A stretch of DNA of 64,000 nucleotides from Flavitalea plasmicola (GTDB lineage Bacteria; Bacteroidota; Bacteroidia; Chitinophagales; Chitinophagaceae). How positions within the stretch are numbered: the first letter of the stretch is position 1; each line of letters starts with the position of its first letter. A program made the position numbers and the translations under genes. The stretch is from assembly GCF_030546645.1 (NCBI RefSeq), contig NZ_JAUOTO010000005.1, positions 496,001 through 560,000 on the forward strand. The letters are read 5' to 3'. The notes beneath the pieces were generated by a model that was not told where the DNA came from, searched no databases, and saw only the letters and a list, made by a program, of their open reading frames with translations. Positions 1 to 8,931 of the stretch are shown piece by piece.

Positions 1-163
1 TGGTGTCGACGCCGTAGACCGTGCTTTGGAGCGGTAGCAAATGCGTGAGTGCTTCCGTGAAGAGCCCGGTGCCGCAACCCAGGTCCGCCCAGTGTTGCGG
101 ATGTGCGGATGGCAGGAGTGGCGTGGCGGCGTCAATGAGGGCAATGGCTTCACGAAGTGTCAT
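1..163 (-). CDS. Class I SAM-dependent methyltransferase, N-terminal part (cut by window edge)
   Basis: Reading minus from the ATG at 163 gives an uninterrupted frame to the window edge (54 codons). It contains the SAM-binding motif I WADLGCGTGLFTEAL at about residues 25-39, followed by a second strand ending YGVD. This is the start of a Rossmann-fold methyltransferase; the substrate cannot be told from this part. Its start is only 19 bp from the divergent AraC gene, so the promoters must overlap the coding ends. On the minus strand positions 178-171 read TACCTTTG, a perfect Bacteroidota -7 element, but no matching -33 box is seen. Confidence 0.85.
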   Translation of the reverse strand, partial: MTLREAIALIDAATPLLPSAHPQHWADLGCGTGLFTEALTHLLPLQSTVYGVDT

Positions 164-182
164 GGGACGTCAAAGGTATTAA

Positions 183-1037
183 ATGAAAAACATTCCGATC
201 AGGCATATTCAGGTGGCCCAGAAAGAGCCGGACTTCTTCGGAGGATTCAGTATCCGGGATGTCAGGACGCTGCTGGATGGGAAGGACATGGTCCAGGAAC
301 TTCACCGGCATGATTTCTTTTATGTGCTGGCGTTGAAAAAAGGCGCAGGTCGTCATGAGATAGATTTTACATCGTACGAGGTTTGCGACCATTCCGTCGC
401 CTTCATGCGCCCGGGGCAGGTGCATCAGCTTACCCTGAAAGCGGGCGCCATAGGGTATCTGCTGGCGTTTGAGACCGGGACCTACTATCCGAATGACAAG
501 GGATCAAAGCAGCTGCTGCGAAAGGCAGGTATTCGGAACCATTACCTTTTTGAGGCCGCCAGGTTTAAAAAGTTGATCGCCGGCTTGGATCACCTATTCC
601 AGGAGTATACTGACAAACAAGAGGGCTATCAAAAGGTGATCAAGGCATACCTGGATATTTTCCTGGTAGAGCTGGTGCGGCAGCATCGTGAAAGCGCTCC
701 GGGTGTCGTTAGCTATGCACAGGAAAAACTGGAGGAGCTATTAGAGCTTTTAGAGACGGATATTTCCCACCATAAGGAGGTGTCTGCATATGCTGCGATG
801 TTGCACCTTTCCCCCTACCAGCTGAATGCGATCACGAAGGCGATGCTGGGTAAAACGTGCTCGGCGCTGATCCATGAATATATCATCCTGGAGTCGAAAA
901 GACTGCTGCTGGCCACCTCCAACCAGGTGAGCCAGATCGCCTATCAACTGGGCTATGAAGATGTCGCTTACTTTATCCGGTTCTTTAAAAAGCATACAGG
1001 GCATTCACCCGAGGTTTTCAGGCAGCATTTCAGGTAA
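183..1037 (+). CDS. AraC family transcriptional regulator
   Basis: A 284-residue regulator with a cupin-type sensor domain (about residues 20-120; HRHDFFYVLALKKGAGRHEI is the usual entry into the beta barrel) and a C-terminal double helix-turn-helix (about 185-283). The second helix-turn-helix carries the family signature: SQIAYQLGYEDVAYFIRFFK, then HTGHSPEVFR. Length is normal for AraC/XylS proteins. It is divergent from the methyltransferase at 163 and is followed in the same direction by a methyltransferase and a cupin-like gene that it may control (inferred). The inducer is unknown. Confidence 0.93.
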   Translation: MKNIPIRHIQVAQKEPDFFGGFSIRDVRTLLDGKDMVQELHRHDFFYVLALKKGAGRHEIDFTSYEVCDHSVAFMRPGQVHQLTLKAGAIGYLLAFETGTYYPNDKGSKQLLRKAGIRNHYLFEAARFKKLIAGLDHLFQEYTDKQEGYQKVIKAYLDIFLVELVRQHRESAPGVVSYAQEKLEELLELLETDISHHKEVSAYAAMLHLSPYQLNAITKAMLGKTCSALIHEYIILESKRLLLATSNQVSQIAYQLGYEDVAYFIRFFKKHTGHSPEVFRQHFR

Positions 1038-1108
1038 GTCCTGCTCAACTTTATTTTTGTCCTATCCTGCTGACGACTGGGAGAGCTACCTTTGGGGTAA
1101 ATAAAATT

Positions 1109-1738
1109 ATGATGGATCAGAAATGGGATGAGCGATACAAAGACCAGGAATTCGCTTATGGCAAAACGCCGAATTTATTCTTTAAGGAATGGCTTGAAAA
1201 ATTTCAGCCAGGGTCGATCCTCATGCCGGCCGATGGGGAAGGACGCAATGGGGTATTTGCCGCCCGGCTTGGATGGAAAGTGACTTCATTCGATCAAAGC
1301 GCGGAAGGGCGATCGAAAGCATTGGCGCTTGCAAAAGAGCAGGGTATTACGCTGGACTATATCGTGGGAGACCTGGAGCAACTGCCATTTGAAAAGGAAT
1401 CATTCGATGCCATTGGGCTGGTGTATGCACATTTTGACGCTGAGAAGAAGCCGGTCTTTCACCGGAAGCTGGATGGCTATCTCCGGCCAGGCGGGATCAT
1501 TATTTTTGAGGCTTTCAGCAAAAGCCATCTGCATTACGTCCAACTGGATCCGAAGGTCGGGGGACCAAGGGACATCGATATGTTGTACGCGACGGCAGAA
1601 ATAATGACCGATTTTCCAAATTATGACACGCTGGTGCTGGAGGAAGCCGAAATCCAATTAAATGAAGGGAAATATCACAATGGGAAGGGTTCTGTGATTA
1701 GATTTGTGGGAAGAAAAAAGAACTATGCGCAGCAATAA
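1109..1738 (+). CDS. Class I SAM-dependent methyltransferase, TehB-like
   Basis: A 209-residue soluble enzyme. It opens with WDERYKDQEFAYGKTPNLFF, typical of the small TehB/thiopurine-like methyltransferases. Motif I is PADGEGRNGVFAARLGW (about residues 41-57), then an acidic strand end (SFDQS) and LDYIVGDLEQLPF (motif II region). The GEGRNG variant of motif I is common in Bacteroidota members. It probably transfers methyl from SAM to a small molecule or metalloid; the substrate is unknown. Its last 14 bases overlap the next gene, so the two are probably translationally coupled. Confidence 0.85.
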   Translation: MMDQKWDERYKDQEFAYGKTPNLFFKEWLEKFQPGSILMPADGEGRNGVFAARLGWKVTSFDQSAEGRSKALALAKEQGITLDYIVGDLEQLPFEKESFDAIGLVYAHFDAEKKPVFHRKLDGYLRPGGIIIFEAFSKSHLHYVQLDPKVGGPRDIDMLYATAEIMTDFPNYDTLVLEEAEIQLNEGKYHNGKGSVIRFVGRKKNYAQQ

Positions 1739-2384
1739 TATTTTGATCGTGCTGGCCATGCTGATAGCACCAGCGGGTTTTGCCCAGGTACAGGTGAGTG
1801 AAGAGCCCATGCATCATAAGGTGTTTGACAACGGCTGGGTACGGATCCTGGATGTCCATGTTCCTGCCGGGGATACGTCCCGCTGGCATAAGCATTCGAC
1901 GCCTTCTGTATTTCTTATTCTCAGTGATACCAAGACGGGCTCGGAGGTGCGGATCGAACCGAAGGGCAGACCAGCCTTTACGGACGGTCGCATTTGGTTC
2001 GAGGGATTTTATGACACGCCGCGGGTCCACCGGGTGTGGAATGAGGACGACCATGAGTTCCATGTCATCGATATGGAGCTGCCCCATCAGCCGTATCAGG
2101 AGCTGGGTGCTCCATTTGCGGATAGCGCTTTCCATCTTTTGTTCGATGAGCGGCCAGTAAGGGGCTACCGGATGACGATGGCTGCAGGACTGGTGCGGCA
2201 CGCGGGTACTCGCAAGGGGCCCGTGGTGATTATCAGGGTGGGTGATGGATCGGCGGCAGTGGGGGTGGCTGGTGCAACGTTGGGAAAGAAAGGAGATTAT
2301 GTATTTGTCGCGGCCGGTGGTAAGCTGGATTTTGTGAACATGGGACAGTCGGAGGCGAAGCTGGCGGTGTTCGAGCTGAAATAA
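1725..2384 (+). CDS. Secreted cupin-like protein
   Basis: The ATG at 1725 is preferred over the upstream TTG at 1704 because it begins a clean signal peptide (MRSNNILIVLAMLIAPAGFA, cleaved near residue 20). The 219-residue product has two beta-rich halves. The first carries WHKHSTPSVFLIL and VHRVWN, histidines placed as in cupin metal sites, and the second half repeats the barrel pattern. It is likely an exported small-molecule-binding or dioxygenase-like cupin. It overlaps the upstream methyltransferase by 14 bp. The substrate is not recognisable; the cupin assignment is inferred from pattern only. Confidence 0.7.
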   Translation: MRSNNILIVLAMLIAPAGFAQVQVSEEPMHHKVFDNGWVRILDVHVPAGDTSRWHKHSTPSVFLILSDTKTGSEVRIEPKGRPAFTDGRIWFEGFYDTPRVHRVWNEDDHEFHVIDMELPHQPYQELGAPFADSAFHLLFDERPVRGYRMTMAAGLVRHAGTRKGPVVIIRVGDGSAAVGVAGATLGKKGDYVFVAAGGKLDFVNMGQSEAKLAVFELK

Positions 2385-2477
2385 AACAGGGAGATCTATT
2401 TGCCGTTGGTACGCGCAATCCCGCCGATGGGTAGTTAGGGCCGGGCGCGTACAACGGGGCGAACCGATCGGGTGTCA

Positions 2478-3581
2478 ATGAGCAAAACGTTCAGTATGAC
2501 ACCTGTTCAGCGACAATGCACGCACGTTGCGGTGATTGGCCTCATGGTCACCGCCCTCCATATAGGATGTAAAAAAGGCAATCACGATGCCGGGTCCGAC
2601 CAGCCGGATAAAAAAGCCATCGTCTCCACTATTGCGGGTGACGGCTCCAATGCCTTTGCCGACGGACCGCTGCTGTCCGCCAAATTCCGCAGCCCTGCCG
2701 ATGTCGTGGTCGCTCCTGACGGAACGATCTATGTGGCGGATTTCAACGATCACCGGGTCCGGAAATTAGCTAATGGCCAGGTGACTACCCTGGCGGGGAG
2801 CGATATATCCGATGTCAAAGACGGTGATGGCGCCCTGGCGCGCTTCAAGAACCCCAACCGCATTGTGGTGGATCCGGCCGGCAATTGTTATGTGCTGGAT
2901 GAAACTGACCCAAGGATCCGTAAAATCACTCCTGCAGGTCATGTCACCACGTATGCCGGATCCGATACCCCGGGATTTCGCGATGGTGATGCACTGGTTG
3001 CACAATTCCTGATCAATGCGGAAGGGCTTGCCGCCGATGGGGCGGGGAATGTCTACCTGGGCGATACTTTCAACGGTCGCATCCGAAAGATCAGCGTGGC
3101 CGCGCAAGTGAACACGATAGCCGGTGACGGCAGCGAAGGCCTGAGGAACGGCAACGGAGCTACTGCCAAATTCAGTTTTCCCGGAGGCGTCACCTGTGAT
3201 CAGCAAGGCAATATCTATGTATCGGATCAGGGGAACAACTGTATCCGGAAAATAACGGCGGGTGGCGTGGTGTCTACGTTTGCCGGCAGCGGAACGATCG
3301 GGGACGCCGACGGGGCCGGTGATGTGGCTCAATTTCGCGGACTGTTGGACCTTGCCGCCGACGTCCAGGGAAATATCTATGTCATCGACGAGGACCGCAT
3401 TCGGAAGGTGACGCCGGAAGGCGTGGTGTCCACCGTGGCAGGCAGCGTGGCAGGCTATGCAGATGGAGAAGGCACCGTTGCAAAATTCAAAGACCCCGTA
3501 GGACTCGGTATCGATGCACAGGGGAATCTCTATGTGGCTGATCTCAATAATTTCCGGATCCGGAAGATCACTTTTCAATAA
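2478..3581 (+). CDS. NHL-repeat lipoprotein, copy 1 of 3
   Basis: Predicted extracytoplasmic beta-propeller lipoprotein. A short N-terminus and hydrophobic segment end in a lipobox-like LHIGC, followed by KKG; the rest is about six NHL-type blades of the form GxAxFxxPxGVxxDxxGNIYVADxxNxRIRKI. The ATG at 2478 is chosen; a GTG at 2472 and an ATG at 2496 are also in frame. It is the first of three tandem paralogues separated by 6-bp gaps, clearly one operon that arose by duplication. NHL propellers bind proteins or ligands; some are lyases, but no catalytic residues can be assigned here. Confidence 0.88.
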   Translation: MSKTFSMTPVQRQCTHVAVIGLMVTALHIGCKKGNHDAGSDQPDKKAIVSTIAGDGSNAFADGPLLSAKFRSPADVVVAPDGTIYVADFNDHRVRKLANGQVTTLAGSDISDVKDGDGALARFKNPNRIVVDPAGNCYVLDETDPRIRKITPAGHVTTYAGSDTPGFRDGDALVAQFLINAEGLAADGAGNVYLGDTFNGRIRKISVAAQVNTIAGDGSEGLRNGNGATAKFSFPGGVTCDQQGNIYVSDQGNNCIRKITAGGVVSTFAGSGTIGDADGAGDVAQFRGLLDLAADVQGNIYVIDEDRIRKVTPEGVVSTVAGSVAGYADGEGTVAKFKDPVGLGIDAQGNLYVADLNNFRIRKITFQ

Positions 3582-3587
3582 AATATT

Positions 3588-4700
3588 ATGATGAAAGCGA
3601 AGCTTCACGAACACCTTCAGGAGATAAAATTGAACGTGCGTAAAGCTGGAGTAAAATACGTCCTGATCGTAGTGCTAAGCATAGGATGTAAAAAAGGCAA
3701 TCACTATGGCGGGTCCGACCAGCCGGACAAAAAAGCCATCGTCTCCACTATTGCGGGTGACGGCACGGATGCCGTTGTAAATGGACCCGCTTTGTCCGCG
3801 GCATTCTCTACTCCTGCCGACGTGGCGGTGGCCCCGGATGGAACGATCTATGTGGTGGATTATAATGATCACCGGGTCCGGAAGATAGCCGGGGGCCAAG
3901 TGAGCACTTTGGCCGGGAGCGATTCCACCGGCATCGTAAATGGCCATGGCGGGGCGGCGCGTTTTAAGGATCCTTATCGCATTGCCACAGACCCGGCGGG
4001 TAATTGCTATGTGATAGATGAGGTGGACCCCCGGATCCGGAAGATCACGCCCAACGGTGATGTCACCACGTATGCCGGCACCAATGCACCGGGGTTTGCA
4101 AACGGCCCTGCATTATCGGCGCAATTCCTTATCAATGCAGAAGGCCTGGCTTCCGACGAGCACGGCAATATCTATGTAGGAGATACTTTCAACGGCCGGA
4201 TCAGGGCGGTGTCCCAGGCTGCACAAGTCACCACCGCGGCTGGCGACGGAGCCGAAGGCTTCAGGAATGGGGACAAAGGGACTGCCGAGTTCCGGTATCC
4301 CGGCGCCGTCACCTGCGATCAGCAAAATAATATCTATGTAATGGATGCGGGGAACCTCGTCATCCGGAAGATCACACCCGGCGGTGTCGTCTCCACGTTT
4401 GCCGGGAGCGGTGTGCGGGGCACTGCCGATGGGGATGCTACGACGGCCCAGTTCGATCAGCCGCTGGACCTGGTGGCCGACGCCCAGGGAAATATATACG
4501 TCATCGATGATCAACGGATCCGCAAGGTGACGACGCAAGGCAAAGTGTCTACGGTGGCGGGCGGCGTGAAAGGCTATGCCGACGGAGACGGGGCCGATGC
4601 AAAATTCAATACCCCTTTTGGACTGGGAATAGACGCCCAGGGAAATGTGTATGTGGCGGATGCCAATAACAACCGGATCCGGAAGATCACTTTTCAATAA
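3588..4700 (+). CDS. NHL-repeat lipoprotein, copy 2 of 3
   Basis: A 370-residue paralogue of its two neighbours. The signal segment ends VKYVLIVVLSIGCKKG, so the conserved lipobox cysteine is kept. After the cysteine the sequence PDKKAIVSTIAGDG is nearly identical to copy 1, then six NHL blades follow (for example GNIYVGDTFNGRIR and GNVYVADANNNRIRKI). The N-terminus has about 15 extra residues compared with copy 3. It starts 6 bp after copy 1. The role is unknown; blade-level divergence among copies suggests different ligands (inferred). Confidence 0.88.
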   Translation: MMKAKLHEHLQEIKLNVRKAGVKYVLIVVLSIGCKKGNHYGGSDQPDKKAIVSTIAGDGTDAVVNGPALSAAFSTPADVAVAPDGTIYVVDYNDHRVRKIAGGQVSTLAGSDSTGIVNGHGGAARFKDPYRIATDPAGNCYVIDEVDPRIRKITPNGDVTTYAGTNAPGFANGPALSAQFLINAEGLASDEHGNIYVGDTFNGRIRAVSQAAQVTTAAGDGAEGFRNGDKGTAEFRYPGAVTCDQQNNIYVMDAGNLVIRKITPGGVVSTFAGSGVRGTADGDATTAQFDQPLDLVADAQGNIYVIDDQRIRKVTTQGKVSTVAGGVKGYADGDGADAKFNTPFGLGIDAQGNVYVADANNNRIRKITFQ

Positions 4701-4706
4701 AATAGT

Positions 4707-5771
4707 ATGATGAAGCCTTCAGTAAAATACGTCCTGATCGTGGTATTAAGTATGGGATGTAAGAAAAGCAAACACGATGGCAACCCGCAGCCGCCGGAGA
4801 AAAAAGCTATCGTCACTACTATTGCGGGCGACGGCACCGATGGCTTTGCCAACGGACCTGCTTTGGCCGCCCAATTCAAATATCCCGTCGACGTGGCGGT
4901 GGCTGCTGACGGCACCCTCTATATAGCGGATTACACCGATCACCGGGTGCGCCAACTGGCCAATGGACAGGTGACGACGCTGGCGGGGGATGGCAATTTC
5001 GGATTCGCCAACGGGGATGGCCCGTCGGCCCGATTGATGGATCCCTATCGTCTTGCGGTGGATCAGGCCGGTAATTGTTATCTGATAGACCAGGTGGACG
5101 CCCGCATCCGTAAAATAACGCCGGGCGGCTATGTGACCACGTATGCCGGAATGGAAGCGGTGGGATTCCTGGATGGACCTTCTTTAACGGCCAGGTTCAT
5201 GGTAAATGCCGGAGGGCTTGCCGCCGATGCGGCAGGGAATATTTATGAGGGTGATAGTTTCAACCACAGGGTCAGAAAGGTCAGCGTGGCAGCGATGGTG
5301 AGCACGATGGCCGGGGATGGTCAGCGGGGTCTTCATAATGGTGATGGCGCCACGGCGGAGTTCAGGTTTCCAGGGGGCGTCACCTGCGACCGGCAAGGGA
5401 ATATTTATGTGTCGGACCAGGGGAATTTCTGTATCCGGAAAATAACGGTGAATGGGGTGGTGTCCACCTTAGCCGGAAACGGTGTAAATATCATTGTCGA
5501 CGGCGATCCCGGCGTCGCTCAATTCCGTCAGCCGGGTGACCTGGCGGCGGACAGCCAGGGGAATATTTACGTCATCGATGGGGCGCGGATCCGGAAAGTG
5601 ACGCCGCAAGGCGTGGTGTCCACCGTCGCGGGCAGTACGGAAGGTTATGCCGATGGGGATGGGTCGCAGGCAAAGTTCCTGGGACCCGGTGGATTGGGCA
5701 TCGATGCGCAGGATAATGTGTATGTGGCGGATTACGCGGATCATAGGATACGGAAGATTAGTTTTCAGTGA
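4707..5771 (+). CDS. NHL-repeat lipoprotein, copy 3 of 3
   Basis: A 354-residue paralogue with the shortest N-terminus. MMKPSVKYVLIVVLSMGCKK is a compact lipoprotein signal peptide. NHL blades run to the C-terminus (DNVYVADYADHRIRKISFQ). It starts 6 bp after copy 2 and ends four bases before the convergent anti-sigma-like gene, so this closes the operon. The post-cysteine linker has diverged (NPQPPEKKAIVTT). The assignment to the NHL family is secure; function is not. Confidence 0.88.
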   Translation: MMKPSVKYVLIVVLSMGCKKSKHDGNPQPPEKKAIVTTIAGDGTDGFANGPALAAQFKYPVDVAVAADGTLYIADYTDHRVRQLANGQVTTLAGDGNFGFANGDGPSARLMDPYRLAVDQAGNCYLIDQVDARIRKITPGGYVTTYAGMEAVGFLDGPSLTARFMVNAGGLAADAAGNIYEGDSFNHRVRKVSVAAMVSTMAGDGQRGLHNGDGATAEFRFPGGVTCDRQGNIYVSDQGNFCIRKITVNGVVSTLAGNGVNIIVDGDPGVAQFRQPGDLAADSQGNIYVIDGARIRKVTPQGVVSTVAGSTEGYADGDGSQAKFLGPGGLGIDAQDNVYVADYADHRIRKISFQ

Positions 5772-5774
5772 ATG

Positions 5775-7916
5775 TTATTGATTTGTGATCCAACAAGGGA
5801 AGAGCATGGCTATCAGCCGCCGCTGCAACGCTTCGAGTTCCCGGTTGTGCTGCTGCCTCTTTTGATCCTTTATGTCAAACTGGAAAAAGGAGTTCTCTTT
5901 TTGCAGATCGGATGACTGGCCCAGGCTGCCTGCTTTGTTCAATGCGCGGGTGAGCGCCTCCGGGGTGATGCTGTTGAGCCGAATGCCTGCATAGCTCCTG
6001 GCTTGTACGTTGCGCTGATGATAATACCAGGGCTGATCCCCTTTATAGCCAATGCAGACGAGATCATATTTCAGCAACTCATTTAACTTTTCGGTGTATT
6101 TGCCGTCGGCGCCGGAGACAAGCATAAAACTGCTGAGGCGGTCGGGCAAAAGATAGACATAGAGCCTGTCGTAGGTTTTCCAATCGGGGATCAGGAAACT
6201 TGCTTCAGCATATTTGATGATGGCCCGCCGGCCTGTTGCGGGGTCGGTTACGTTCAGGGTCGTGCGACTGGCCGTGGCTTCTATCACTGCCTTATCGATG
6301 TTGTACCAACCGGTGCTGGTGATAGTGGCGGTGTAGAAAGCAGGGGGTGGCGGATTGGGTACAAATTTATATCCCAATTGACGGTAAGTCTCTTTTAAGT
6401 TCACCATCAATTCTTCTCCATCATTTTTAGCCTGACGCTGGCCGGCCTCAACTGTGCGCTGAACCCTTTTACCCGTGGCGATGCTGTCCAGGTAGGCCTG
6501 GCGGTCCCAGTAATCATTTTCTGTTTTTTTAATGGCTGCGGCATAGGCGCGGGCTTTCATGGTATAGTATTCGGCCAGTTGGCGGAACTGCGTCGAGGAT
6601 TGGTTGACCTTACCGTCATGCAGCCGCGCAAAGTAACCGAAGATCTCCTTTTGTTCTCCGACGGATTGGGTCGCTACCAGGGAATCGATGTCCGAAAGGT
6701 TCCAATCCAGGTGCGTCACATAGAGGTCCAGCATTTTGCCGGCATCGGCGGCCCGATGGAGCCACTGGAGGCGTTGCTCGAATTCGCGGGTGGCGATGAT
6801 CGTGTTCTTAAATTCCGGGGCCCAGATGGTCTTTATTTTGGCAGGGTCGATGCCGCAAGGGCGGGGGTGGTAATAAGGGCCGCGCGAGGAGTCGTTGCGG
6901 GGGGCGGCAGTATCTTGTTGAGGTTCGATGCGGTCTTTGGGGCCTGCTTCTGCCTGTGCGGGCGCGGCATGAAAGCCGGCGGCAAGCGAATAGTACAGGC
7001 TATCCGTAAAATGCCTGTCCCGACTATTATATCCCCATTTGCGCAGCGAGTCCAGGTAATGCGGGGGGTAGAAGTCCAATAGGTGTGGGTCTACGGCCAC
7101 CAACCCATGTTCCAGGGGACGTGGATCCACCCAGTCGATGGTGCTATCTGGCAGGCGCCTTCCTTTGTACAGCCGCATATCGCGCTGGTCGCCCGATGCG
7201 GGGACCTGCACCACGATGGGACGGGTGGTGTCCATGTGCAGGACATGATAACCCTGCCGGGCATCGACAAAGAACATGCCGCCCGTGGACAATGGCTGCG
7301 CGCCACTGCGGGTGGAGAGGCCTGCCGTCATGATGGAGGCGGGATCGAGGGCTTCTTTCAGGACCAGCAGCACCCTACCTGTTACCGCCCGATCGTCTTC
7401 ATCGAGGAAAGTATTGGCAGGAATGGACAGGACGATGCCTTTTTTGGTTTCGATCACGGTGTCACGGGACACGTTGAGAAAAAAGGGCTGGAGCATGCTG
7501 TCTTTTTTCCCATGGGCGTCCACATAGGCGCTGACGATGGCGGCGCTATCGGCGGGCCGGAGAATAGGCAGATTGGGCACTTGCTGCGTGCCCGATGGAT
7601 CCGGCTGGGTTGCGTTGTGGAAGATGGGGATGTGTTTATAATACAGGAGCGCGGCAATTACAGCGGCAACGATCAATCCACCCAGTCCCCATTTGAGGAT
7701 GCGCTGCCGGATCGTATATCTTTTCTTCGCCGTCAGTACTTCTTCTTTAAGCCCAGCCCTGTCGATGCCCGTCATCAATTGCCGTTGCAGCTCCACTTCG
7801 GCCTGTAATGCGGGATCGCCTGCTATTTGTTCTTCGAACGTTTGTGTTTCGGCAGGACTGAGCCTGCCTTGGAGATAGGCTTCGATCTTTTCGATGAGCT
7901 CCAGTTCTTTGCGCAT
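5775..7916 (-). CDS. Large anti-sigma-factor-like single-pass membrane protein
   Basis: A 713-residue protein. Residues 1-60 are a helical domain (LIEKIEAYLQGRLSPAETQT, then FEEQIAGDPALQAEVELQRQ) typical of Bacteroidota anti-sigma partners that lack zinc ligands. One membrane helix lies at about 75-93, followed by a long periplasmic part of unknown fold. It lies 10 bp downstream of the ECF sigma gene on the same strand, so it most likely holds that sigma factor at the membrane and releases it on an envelope signal (inferred from context). The periplasmic region is far larger than in FecR-type regulators, suggesting its own sensing module. Confidence 0.7.
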   Translation of the reverse strand: MRKELELIEKIEAYLQGRLSPAETQTFEEQIAGDPALQAEVELQRQLMTGIDRAGLKEEVLTAKKRYTIRQRILKWGLGGLIVAAVIAALLYYKHIPIFHNATQPDPSGTQQVPNLPILRPADSAAIVSAYVDAHGKKDSMLQPFFLNVSRDTVIETKKGIVLSIPANTFLDEDDRAVTGRVLLVLKEALDPASIMTAGLSTRSGAQPLSTGGMFFVDARQGYHVLHMDTTRPIVVQVPASGDQRDMRLYKGRRLPDSTIDWVDPRPLEHGLVAVDPHLLDFYPPHYLDSLRKWGYNSRDRHFTDSLYYSLAAGFHAAPAQAEAGPKDRIEPQQDTAAPRNDSSRGPYYHPRPCGIDPAKIKTIWAPEFKNTIIATREFEQRLQWLHRAADAGKMLDLYVTHLDWNLSDIDSLVATQSVGEQKEIFGYFARLHDGKVNQSSTQFRQLAEYYTMKARAYAAAIKKTENDYWDRQAYLDSIATGKRVQRTVEAGQRQAKNDGEELMVNLKETYRQLGYKFVPNPPPPAFYTATITSTGWYNIDKAVIEATASRTTLNVTDPATGRRAIIKYAEASFLIPDWKTYDRLYVYLLPDRLSSFMLVSGADGKYTEKLNELLKYDLVCIGYKGDQPWYYHQRNVQARSYAGIRLNSITPEALTRALNKAGSLGQSSDLQKENSFFQFDIKDQKRQQHNRELEALQRRLIAMLFPCWITNQ

Positions 7917-7926
7917 GGGGAGGGTA

Positions 7927-8481
7927 TTAGAGGGTTTGGTGGATCTGTTGGAGTTGTTTCAGGCGGACCTTAGCGGCTTCCAGGCACTTGTATTTCTGGT
8001 TTTTGGCCGTGTTCTCCGCGCTATAGCCCATCCGGGTGGCGATGTCCTTTAGTTTCAGGCCGCCATGATAAAAGAGGAGGAGCAGCTCGCGGCAACGTTC
8101 GCCCAGCTCGTCCAGGGCTTTTTCCGCCAGCCGGGCCTGCTGCTCTTTTTCTTCGTGTAAGGCGGGTGCTTCCGGCCCGGCGGGGTCATGGGCCAGCTCA
8201 TGCGGGATGGGGCGGTTGCGTCTTCGGAGCTCCTCTTTCCAGAGGAGGCGGCAGATGCCATATAAGTAGGTGCTTAGCTTAGCGGTGAGGGTAAAGTCGC
8301 GCTGGCGGACATTGCGTACGAGGAGGATCAGCGCTTCCTGGAAGATGTCTTCGGCGTCGGCGGCATTGCCTCCGTTGGTCCGGATCATTTTCCGGACCAT
8401 GGGGAAGTGGTGATAAAGGGTGGCCAGTGCTTTGTCGCTTCGGCCGGACCGGATACGGAGGAGCAGGTGTTGATCGGGCAT
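7927..8481 (-). CDS. ECF-type RNA polymerase sigma factor
   Basis: Sigma-70 family, extracytoplasmic function type. Region 2 is seen in ADAEDIFQEALILLVRNV and region 4 in RCRELLLLFYHGGLKLKDIA with a helix-turn-helix (ATRMGYSAENTAKNQKYKCL). I start it at the ATG at 8481 (MPDQHLLLRIRSG); an upstream in-frame start at 8529 would add an unlikely proline-rich 16 residues. About 184 residues, normal for the family. Co-transcribed with the membrane anti-sigma-like protein that follows. Confidence 0.9.
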   Translation of the reverse strand: MPDQHLLLRIRSGRSDKALATLYHHFPMVRKMIRTNGGNAADAEDIFQEALILLVRNVRQRDFTLTAKLSTYLYGICRLLWKEELRRRNRPIPHELAHDPAGPEAPALHEEKEQQARLAEKALDELGERCRELLLLFYHGGLKLKDIATRMGYSAENTAKNQKYKCLEAAKVRLKQLQQIHQTL

Positions 8482-8547
8482 GGGGCAAGGGATTTTACTA
8501 ATATATGGTGGAAATGGCGTAAAGGTCACCCTGCCCGGTAAACTTTT

Positions 8548-8898
8548 TTATAGCCCACCCAACAGCCCCGCCGACATGGCTTTTATAGTAATGGCTGCCA
8601 GGGTTCCTACAACCTCGGACACTTTCTTGATGGTGGCCGCCAGCTTGCCCAGCTTTTCACTGGTGTTTTCCATTTTGGCCGTAAGGGCCTCCAGGTCCGC
8701 ATTGGCGGCGTTGATCTTATCCACCATGGCCTGCAAGGAATCCTGGATCAGCGTGTCCTGGAGATCCATCTGGTCATTGATGGCTTGCCGGATCAGCGTT
8801 TTTTCCTGGGGTGTGAGGGACGTGTCCTTGAGGGCATCCTGTAATTGAGCAATGAGGGTATTGACCTGTTTTAATGCATTGAGTGTTTCCGTATTCAT
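8548..8898 (-). CDS. Small all-helical protein with hydrophobic C-terminus, function unknown
   Basis: 116 residues, predicted almost entirely helical. It has heptad-like spacing over about 1-85 (LNALKQVNTLIAQLQDALKD, later ALTAKMENTSEKLGKLAATI) and a small-residue-rich hydrophobic tail (VVGTLAAITIKAMSAGLLGG). No signal peptide. It follows the helical lipoprotein gene at 8932-9903 by about 30 bp on the same strand, so the two are probably made together. The helical bundle plus amphipathic tail recalls alpha-helical membrane-active proteins, but I cannot name a family. Confidence 0.6.
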   Translation of the reverse strand: MNTETLNALKQVNTLIAQLQDALKDTSLTPQEKTLIRQAINDQMDLQDTLIQDSLQAMVDKINAANADLEALTAKMENTSEKLGKLAATIKKVSEVVGTLAAITIKAMSAGLLGGL

Positions 8899-8931
8899 AT
8901 CCGATAAAGTTTATGGCCGTTGGATGATTCG

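Noticed and set aside
2766-3614. Long minus-strand frames opposite the NHL genes
   Set aside because: They recur at the same relative place in the repeats, as expected for a shadow of a repeated coding pattern.
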